A DNA stretch of 17,477 nt, taken from assembly GCA_905234205.1 (NCBI GenBank), contig CAJOGG010000017.1:1-17477 (forward strand), read 5' to 3'. The position numbers and the translations under genes were made by a program. This DNA is from an uncultured Synergistales bacterium (GTDB lineage Bacteria; Synergistota; Synergistia; Synergistales; Aminobacteriaceae). The notes beneath the pieces are model-generated. The model worked only from the letters and a program-made list of their open reading frames with translations. It was not told the origin of the DNA and did not search any database. Of this stretch, positions 8,571-14,347 are shown in pieces; position 1 is the stretch's first letter, and each line of letters starts with the position of its first letter.

Positions 8571-10240
8571 TAGATCGAAAACTCCCCTTTCGTTAATTTA
8601 TTGAGCAGCCAATTTACGATCACTACCATTATAAGAATCCCCGTTGCTATTGCGCTGGCTGTCTGTTGGCTGTGATAGGTCTGATACGTGAATAACTCGT
8701 AGCCTATAGTCTTGGTGTCAGTTGAGTATAAAAGCGTTGACATAGTTAACTCGTAAAAGCTCGGCATGAAGATTAAGAACCACCCCGCAACAACCGACGG
8801 AGCTATTAGCGGTAAGGTTACGTCCTTGAAGCCTCGTTGCCATTCAGCCCCGGAGATCAAAGCAGCTTCCTCAAGTGAAGGGTGTATCTGACTCATTGCA
8901 GACACTACCGTACGCATTCCCATTAATAAATATTTCACCATGTAAGCTACTATCATGATTGTGAGTGTGTTGTAAATGTTTATGCCAAAACGTCCCGACA
9001 TCGTCATTATTAACGCCAACGCTATAACCACGCTAGGAGTCCCGCTCCCTAACGTTATCAGGAAATCCGGAATTTGTCGTCCTTTTGCTTTCGTTCGAGT
9101 CAACAGCCACGCCATTACGCAAGAGATTATTATCCCGGCTGTAGCGGCTACTGATGCAGAGATCAAACTATTCTTGGCCGTATCGAGAATCCCTTTACGA
9201 GTCAGCAATATATTCCAGTAACGCGTCGTGAAGTTCGTTGATGATAAAGCCTTGCCGAGATTCTTTGTTACCGAAGTCATAGCCACCGTAGCAAACGGAA
9301 TCACTACAACTATTAACGCAAACAAGCTCACTAGAATCGTAAGAGGCCAACGCCATTTTCCAAGCTCTACGATATTCGGACGAGTTGATTTTCCTGAAAC
9401 GGTTATATATTGTCTATTGCCGCAAATAAAAGTTGACACGTAAAGCACTATGTTAGCAATTACCATTAACGACACCGCCAGCGTAGTTGCATCAGTGAGT
9501 CCTTCAGCCGATCCAACGTAAACGTAATCTATAATTCTCGTCGTAACTGTGTCTATGTTTCCAGGAGCGCCGATGATTGAGGGAATACCATAACATGAAG
9601 CCGCCGACACAAAGACTAATAACCCCGCCGCAACTATTGAAGGCAACATTATCGGAAATGTAACAGTGAGGACAGTTTTCAGTGGGGACGCACCAGAAAT
9701 TTTTGAAGCCTCCTCAAGCGACGGATCCATTTTCTCCATAGCTCTTGAAATCGTAATGAAAGCATATGGGTAATAAAACGTCGTCAGCACCCACACAAGC
9801 CCGCCTATAGTGTAAATGTTGAAGGGATTTTCAGCGAGGCCAAGTAGATTCTTGATGAATACGTTCAGAGTCCCGACCCTAGGATTAAGAAGACGAAGCC
9901 ACGCCATAGCACCAACATACGGAGGCACCATATACGTCATAACAAAGAGAGTCCGGAAAAATTTTCGCCCGTATAGATCCGTTCGACCCACTAGCCAAGC
10001 TAATGGAAATGCTATCATGACTCCGAATATCATTGAAAGTGTCGCTGTAACAAGAGTGTTTCGTAAGGCGTTCCAGTTAAGAGGGTACGTGTAGATTCTC
10101 TTGATAGCCTCAAACGTAAAGCCATTCTCCCCGAAAAACGACCGGAATATCAAATAGCACATCGGCCAGACGTTGAACACCAGCAAGAACGCCACAATCA
10201 GACAAATTAACGCGGTCTTAAAGTTGAGATAATTCTTCAA
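8570..10240 (-). CDS. ABC transporter fused permease, FbpB/ThiP type
   Basis: This single polypeptide of 556 residues contains two membrane-permease domains, which is typical of iron(III), thiamine and phosphonate importers. About twelve hydrophobic segments are visible. Each half has its own ATPase-docking EAA loop: EEASKISGASPLKTVLTVTF (from residue 176) and EEAALISGAEWQRGFKDVTL (from residue 457). The start is TTG at 10240. GGAGGTGA sits 6 bases before it, and the only nearby upstream ATG, inside the ribosome binding region, runs into a TAG after four codons, so the TTG choice is well supported. The gene lies 64 bases after the binding-protein gene, with a hairpin in that gap, and overlaps the ATPase gene by one base. 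Confidence 0.95.
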   Translation of the reverse strand: MKNYLNFKTALICLIVAFLLVFNVWPMCYLIFRSFFGENGFTFEAIKRIYTYPLNWNALRNTLVTATLSMIFGVMIAFPLAWLVGRTDLYGRKFFRTLFVMTYMVPPYVGAMAWLRLLNPRVGTLNVFIKNLLGLAENPFNIYTIGGLVWVLTTFYYPYAFITISRAMEKMDPSLEEASKISGASPLKTVLTVTFPIMLPSIVAAGLLVFVSAASCYGIPSIIGAPGNIDTVTTRIIDYVYVGSAEGLTDATTLAVSLMVIANIVLYVSTFICGNRQYITVSGKSTRPNIVELGKWRWPLTILVSLFALIVVVIPFATVAMTSVTKNLGKALSSTNFTTRYWNILLTRKGILDTAKNSLISASVAATAGIIISCVMAWLLTRTKAKGRQIPDFLITLGSGTPSVVIALALIMTMSGRFGINIYNTLTIMIVAYMVKYLLMGMRTVVSAMSQIHPSLEEAALISGAEWQRGFKDVTLPLIAPSVVAGWFLIFMPSFYELTMSTLLYSTDTKTIGYELFTYQTYHSQQTASAIATGILIMVVIVNWLLNKLTKGEFSI

Positions 10241-10246
10241 ACTATT

Positions 10247-10254
10247 TCACCTCC
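10247..10254 (-). promoter_or_regulatory. Ribosome binding site selecting a TTG start
   Basis: On the minus strand GGAGGTGA lies 6 bases before the TTG at 10240. This strong site makes the rare TTG start credible and rules out other starts nearby. Confidence 0.75.
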
Positions 10255-10261
10255 ATATAAC

Positions 10262-10288
10262 AAAAGCCCCGCCATTTAAGACAGGGCC
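10262..10288 (-). terminator. Possible attenuator hairpin between binding protein and permease
   Basis: In the minus-strand transcript GCCCUG (10287-10282) can pair with CGGGGC (10271-10266), with one G-U pair and a 10-base loop, followed by UUUU (10265-10262). A G-U pair may extend it to 7 bp. The hairpin is short but has the form of a weak intrinsic terminator or a 3'-end-stabilising structure. Such elements often raise the level of the binding protein relative to the membrane subunits. Folding energy was not computed. Confidence 0.5.
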
Positions 10289-10304
10289 ATAAGATTCAGA
10301 ATCG

Positions 10305-11309
10305 TTATTGCTTATTCTTGACGCGTTCTTCAAAATTTGTGCGTAACTCCGTGCGATCTCTTAGGCAATTTTCCCAGCTAACCGGCATTGAGTTTTTCAC
10401 GATTTGATCCGTAGCGATTGAGTCATAAGGAATTGCGGGAGGATTCTTTAGGACTGAATGCATCCAGCCTTTCACGATATACTGCTGACCTTCAGGCGAT
10501 AAGAACCAGTCCGTAAGCTCTTCACAAATTTTTGCGTTGCTATGTGCGCTCCATTCGTCCTTGATTGTCATTATTGGTGAAGGCACCGAGATAGTCCCGT
10601 CGGTCGGATAAATTACTTCTAGTTCGCTGTCTTCTTCTTCACGTTTCTTGAGTACAGACTCTTCAAGAATCATTATGATCTTGCATTCGCCTGTTTCAAG
10701 TTTTGTGAGTGCCACTGATCCAGATTCAACCATGACTTTATTTTCCGCGAGCTTATCGAAATATTCATAGCCGTATTTGTCTTTGAGGGCCGATATAGCT
10801 ACGAGTGCTGTGCCTGCGGTCAACGGGTTAGGCATTGAGATAACGTTCTTCATAGCCGGGTTATAAGCGAAGTCCTTGAACGATTGCGGGAGTTCTTCCT
10901 TCTTAAATTGTTCGGGATTGTAAGCTAGAATCATGTTGAGATTTCTGACTGGATACCAGTAGCCTTCGGGGTCATATTCAAGCGCGAGGTTATCAGCCTC
11001 TTTTGATTTATAAGCGTGAAGGAGTCCAGCGTCCTTCAACTCAAGCGCATAAGAAGGATCCGCCACCATGAGCATATCACAGCCAAGCTTTTTCGTATCA
11101 CGTTCAGCCGCGATTTTTGCCTGTAAAGTTCCTGTGCCGCCGTAGAAAAATTCAACGTCATAATCCGGAAATTTCTCGTGTAGAGTTTTCGTCATAGCCT
11201 CGATAACGTCTTCATACATGGAAGTATAAATAGTAATCTTGGGTTTATCAGCCGCACTCGCCATGCAAGCCACCAACAGAATAGCCATAACTGCCATTAA
11301 CTTTTTCAT
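10305..11309 (-). CDS. ABC transporter substrate-binding protein, COG1840/AfuA-like
   Basis: This is the extracytoplasmic binding protein of the importer encoded downstream. The 334-residue protein opens with a signal sequence. Cleavage after ASA (residue 19) or at a lipobox-like LVAC (Cys15) are both possible, so it may be periplasmic or lipid-anchored. Family hallmarks are KITIYTSMYEDV (24-35), YGGTGTLQAKIAAE (56-69), a WYPVRNLNMILAYNP segment, MPNPLTAGTALVAI, and YPTDGTISVPSPI followed by DWFLSPEGQQY near the end. I do not see the adjacent Tyr-Tyr pair that binds ferric iron in classical FbpA, so an iron assignment would be unsafe. AAGGAGG (11319-11325) lies 9 bases before the start. This is the first gene of the minus-strand operon that ends with molybdenum cofactor genes. 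Confidence 0.93.
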   Translation of the reverse strand: MKKLMAVMAILLVACMASAADKPKITIYTSMYEDVIEAMTKTLHEKFPDYDVEFFYGGTGTLQAKIAAERDTKKLGCDMLMVADPSYALELKDAGLLHAYKSKEADNLALEYDPEGYWYPVRNLNMILAYNPEQFKKEELPQSFKDFAYNPAMKNVISMPNPLTAGTALVAISALKDKYGYEYFDKLAENKVMVESGSVALTKLETGECKIIMILEESVLKKREEEDSELEVIYPTDGTISVPSPIMTIKDEWSAHSNAKICEELTDWFLSPEGQQYIVKGWMHSVLKNPPAIPYDSIATDQIVKNSMPVSWENCLRDRTELRTNFEERVKNKQ

Positions 11310-11392
11310 TAAGTATAGCCTCCTTGAAACGTTTGTCGAATCAATTTATCACAAAAGTCTAAAAATGTCATTCAATTAAGGAGGTACACTGA
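11310..11392. promoter_or_regulatory. Divergent intergenic region with both ribosome binding sites
   Basis: This 83-base spacer separates the minus-strand transporter/cofactor operon from the plus-strand surface-protein locus and must hold the promoter or promoters for both. It contains AAGGAGG for the minus gene (11319-11325) and AAGGAGGT for the plus gene (11378-11385). A weak minus-strand promoter candidate is TTGAAT (11375-11370) with GATAAA (11350-11345), though its 19-base spacing is long. No convincing plus-strand promoter or operator stands out. Confidence 0.45.
11378..11385 (+). promoter_or_regulatory. Ribosome binding site of the large surface-protein gene
   Basis: AAGGAGGT lies 7 bases before the ATG at 11393, whose first 22 codons encode a textbook signal peptide. 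This decides the start of the gene. The GTG at 11410 in the other frame has no comparable site. Confidence 0.85.
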
Positions 11393-11503
11393 ATGAAGAA
11401 AAAACTTTCGTGCATATTATTGCTTGTAATGTTGCTCATGAGCAGTCAAGCTTGGGCGGTAATGATTGGCGGAAAAAAATTGGTACAATCCCCGATATTC
11501 TAA
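11393..11503 (+). CDS. Signal-peptide segment of the large surface protein (frame-shifted after ~29 codons)
   Basis: This short 36-codon frame starts at the ATG preceded by a strong ribosome binding site. It encodes three lysines, a leucine-rich hydrophobic core and an Ala-Trp-Ala cleavage site at residue 22, a clear Sec signal peptide. The frame then passes VMIGGKK and stops at 11501-11503. At GGA AAA AAA (11471-11479) a -1 slip gives GGKKIGTIPDILKAARGG, which joins directly to the next segment. On its own it would be a peptide with no evident function. It is best read as the missing N-terminus of the protein continuing at 11480. Confidence 0.75.
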   Translation: MKKKLSCILLLVMLLMSSQAWAVMIGGKKLVQSPIF

Positions 11504-12393
11504 AAGCTGCCCGTGGCGGTGGTATCGTCAACAAAGTAGACTCAGACCTTGAACTTGGGAAAAATTCTATTCTACGCTTGCACGATGATGGCCAACTCGA
11601 TTTACACTATGAAATAGGCAATGGCGACAAGGATTTATCGTTGGGAAAAATAAACGGCTATTCCACAACAACGGAAATGCGGGACAACGGACTTCTAGCG
11701 GCTCTTGCAAAAACGAAATTCGGAGATCAGAAAATTTTAATTACCTCGTCAATGATTCTTACAGAAACCACCGGAGAGACTCACTGGTATCTCCTCGATC
11801 CCATTATTAACGGTTATTCCAACTGGTTCTACGATATTTATTTCACGGTATTGAGCAATGACGCTGATGGCAATATTTCACAATCTCGTTTCGGTGCGTG
11901 GCGTTATCCTGAACGTGAAGGCCAAACAACTTCCGGATACATCAAGGACATTAAGACGGGAATCTTTGTCGATGGTTTTGACGGTGAACTTGTTGTTGCT
12001 GCGACAATGGAAGCTACAAAAGATAATGCGTTTATCCCTGTGCCTTATGGAAGTAAGGACGTTGATGTAAGACTCGATTTTTGGGCGTTATTTGACAATG
12101 ATTCAGGAGATATTCGTTACAAAAAGCTTGATGAACTCAACGTATCGTGGGACATTAGAGAACTTGAAAATGATATATATTACCACTTAAATGGAATCAA
12201 GAATGTCGGCGAAACCGAGTGGAGTAGAATTATTAACAATGATACTACATCTTCACCGTATATTTTGCTCAAAGCTGCAACGGGCGATTTTAATCATGAC
12301 GGCTACGAAAATGAAATCGCAGTACTTACGTCTAACGCACGCGCAATATCTATGTATCTCTATCAGATAACTTACGACACAAGCAATGCCTAA
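11410..12393 (+). CDS. N-terminal region of the large surface protein, ending in an FG-GAP-like motif
   Basis: This open frame covers 327 codons from a GTG. The first ~22 codons merely overlap the signal peptide in another frame and look non-coding in character, so real coding probably begins near 11480. The protein is rich in Asp, Asn, Thr and aromatic residues, as expected of a secreted beta-rich domain. Near its end lies a calcium-loop motif, GDFNHDGYENEIAVL (from about residue 292), typical of FG-GAP/VCBS beta-propeller repeats. The frame stops at TAA (12391-12393), overlapping the next segment by 8 bases. The broken propeller repeat continues on the other side, which is why I treat it as part of one gene. 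Confidence 0.65.
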   Translation: MHIIACNVAHEQSSLGGNDWRKKIGTIPDILKAARGGGIVNKVDSDLELGKNSILRLHDDGQLDLHYEIGNGDKDLSLGKINGYSTTTEMRDNGLLAALAKTKFGDQKILITSSMILTETTGETHWYLLDPIINGYSNWFYDIYFTVLSNDADGNISQSRFGAWRYPEREGQTTSGYIKDIKTGIFVDGFDGELVVAATMEATKDNAFIPVPYGSKDVDVRLDFWALFDNDSGDIRYKKLDELNVSWDIRELENDIYYHLNGIKNVGETEWSRIINNDTTSSPYILLKAATGDFNHDGYENEIAVLTSNARAISMYLYQITYDTSNA

Positions 12394-14347
12394 TTCATTC
12401 AGGAATGTTTATCGCTTCAACTCGCCTGATTTTTTCATAGGATTGGGCTACAACGGCAGCTCCCGTACTCTTGGCGGTGATATTCTTGCTGGAGACTTTG
12501 ACGGCGACGGCAAAACTGAAATAGCGATAGTATGTTATGGAGATGCTACTTTATCAGAACACGATACTGAACAGGGTCAAATGTATCATCGTGCTACAAC
12601 TGAACACCTTTATACAAACCTCTACAAATGGAACAACACGACAGGAACACTTGACGCTGTAGAGAATAAAACTAGCAATTATGGCATGAGCTACTCAAGG
12701 GAAAATTATACGTGGCACAAGGCTCGAGTAGGCTCAGGGGAGGACGGTTTCAGTCGTCTGCTTTATATGCTGTGGGGAGGACTCAAAGCTGTAACACTTG
12801 ATATTAACGGAGATGGTACTGACGAAATAGCTATTGCCGGTGCAAGATCTAGACTGTATGAATACGCACGTGCACATAAGGGGAGCAGCAGCAAACATGC
12901 TAAGCATTATGCTACTTATAAAGTTACCCCTTTCATAACGTTGGTCGGCATGGATAAATCCGATAGAAAACTTAAGCCCACAAAAAATTTCACTTACGAA
13001 GGAGACGCATTTATCAACAGGCGTTTTGATGAATACTATGGCAAATACAACAACCATGAAGAAAATCCGTTTCACATTCAACCTTATCATCTTACTGCCG
13101 TTGGTTATAACAAGGAATGCTATCCTTTTATAGATCGTGAATTTTCACTTGTGGCAGGCCCTTTTTACGGCACACAGGGAGTAGCGAAAGCATGCGACGA
13201 TCTTGCACTGCGTATTTATGGCGATAAAATGATTATCTTCAAGAGCAATGGTTCAACACTAAGTTCTGACAAAACTATTGATGCGGTCGGAACTTCAGCA
13301 ATCGTTGCGGCGGACTTTGCGGGCGAAGGAGTAGAACTCGGCAAGCCTACACATGTAATTAGTGACGCTGATAGAAGTTATATGGTTGTACTTCAGGCTC
13401 CTCCTTATCACGTTGACAATATCACGGACGACGGGACAACATTAACGCAAATACCTACGAATTTCTCTTACGTCAAGGGCGCGACAACAAGTTATGAGAA
13501 AAGCTCTGTATCCGAGGATAAAGCGAACACAAAATTTGACATTCATAGCACTGTCGAAACGGTTTTTGCTATAGACTCCGATACAACTAGAAACGTAGTC
13601 CAAGGTTACCAAAATGTCAAGTCTGCTTATGACCTCGTGAAAACTATTGCCGGCTTTATACCAGGTGTCAGCAATTACGCAAAGGCAGCCGACGGAGTTG
13701 TGAATAAAGCTACGGGTTTCCTTGATAGCTTGATGGATAAAATCGAGTATATACAAGAGGGCTTTAACGATAGCATAAATACGTCAAAAGCATTGAGCAA
13801 CGTTATGACCGAAAGACTTGATATGATTCATTACGTAACATCAAACCAAAATATCTGGCGTTACCCAATCCTGATGAAGCCTGCTCCAGAATGGGGAATT
13901 GATTACACTTCCGTAGACAAATACGTTACAAAACAGGATTTCATTACGTTTACTCTATATGATGAAGTTCGAGACGTGATCGTACAGAATGACAACCAGT
14001 ATCAGCCGACACATGAGAATGGAAATTTATTCTCTTACCCTTCCAGCGTGGAAAACATTGAGGGTTATGCTGAGAACCAAAAGGTTTTGAGCCGCCTTAA
14101 AAGTTTGCAGATTGGTACGACTACAAACACTGACACATTAAGATTCGAGGAAGCCAATGTAAGTTCCGACACAAGATCAACTAAAGTTACACAAGGATAT
14201 ATTTCGCAGGGGCTTTCACTGATTGATAGTCTATTCGGCACAAATTTAGCAAAACTTCCAGCTCCGGAAATTCAACGTTTACTAGGACGGAGAAGAAGAG
14301 CGAGAAGATTCAATTTAACCTGCCAAATGTTGACGGTACGATACTGA
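12386..14347 (+). CDS. FG-GAP repeat and helical region of the large surface protein
   Basis: This frame covers 653 codons without a signal peptide. It contains DFDGDGKTEIAIV (residues 37-49) and DINGDGTDEIAIAG (139-152), both with Asp/Asn-rich calcium loops of FG-GAP repeats. A degenerate copy, DFAGEGVELGKPTHVI, and the downstream MVVLQAPPYHVD segment follow. Residues about 400-484 change to a long Ala/Gly/Lys-rich, probably helical stretch, followed by another beta-rich portion. The last ~25 codons (from about 14275) become Arg-rich (GRRRRARR) and no longer resemble the protein, which marks a -1 frame change. The ATG at 12386 overlaps the previous stop and has no clear ribosome binding site. 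Frame 2 is open from 12371 upstream of that ATG. Confidence 0.7.
   Translation: MPNSFRNVYRFNSPDFFIGLGYNGSSRTLGGDILAGDFDGDGKTEIAIVCYGDATLSEHDTEQGQMYHRATTEHLYTNLYKWNNTTGTLDAVENKTSNYGMSYSRENYTWHKARVGSGEDGFSRLLYMLWGGLKAVTLDINGDGTDEIAIAGARSRLYEYARAHKGSSSKHAKHYATYKVTPFITLVGMDKSDRKLKPTKNFTYEGDAFINRRFDEYYGKYNNHEENPFHIQPYHLTAVGYNKECYPFIDREFSLVAGPFYGTQGVAKACDDLALRIYGDKMIIFKSNGSTLSSDKTIDAVGTSAIVAADFAGEGVELGKPTHVISDADRSYMVVLQAPPYHVDNITDDGTTLTQIPTNFSYVKGATTSYEKSSVSEDKANTKFDIHSTVETVFAIDSDTTRNVVQGYQNVKSAYDLVKTIAGFIPGVSNYAKAADGVVNKATGFLDSLMDKIEYIQEGFNDSINTSKALSNVMTERLDMIHYVTSNQNIWRYPILMKPAPEWGIDYTSVDKYVTKQDFITFTLYDEVRDVIVQNDNQYQPTHENGNLFSYPSSVENIEGYAENQKVLSRLKSLQIGTTTNTDTLRFEEANVSSDTRSTKVTQGYISQGLSLIDSLFGTNLAKLPAPEIQRLLGRRRRARRFNLTCQMLTVRY

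Noticed and set aside
11410..11479. GTG at 11410 as the true start of the 327-codon frame
   Set aside because: It has no ribosome binding site, its first codons overlap a perfect signal peptide in another frame, and the resulting N-terminus has no export signal.
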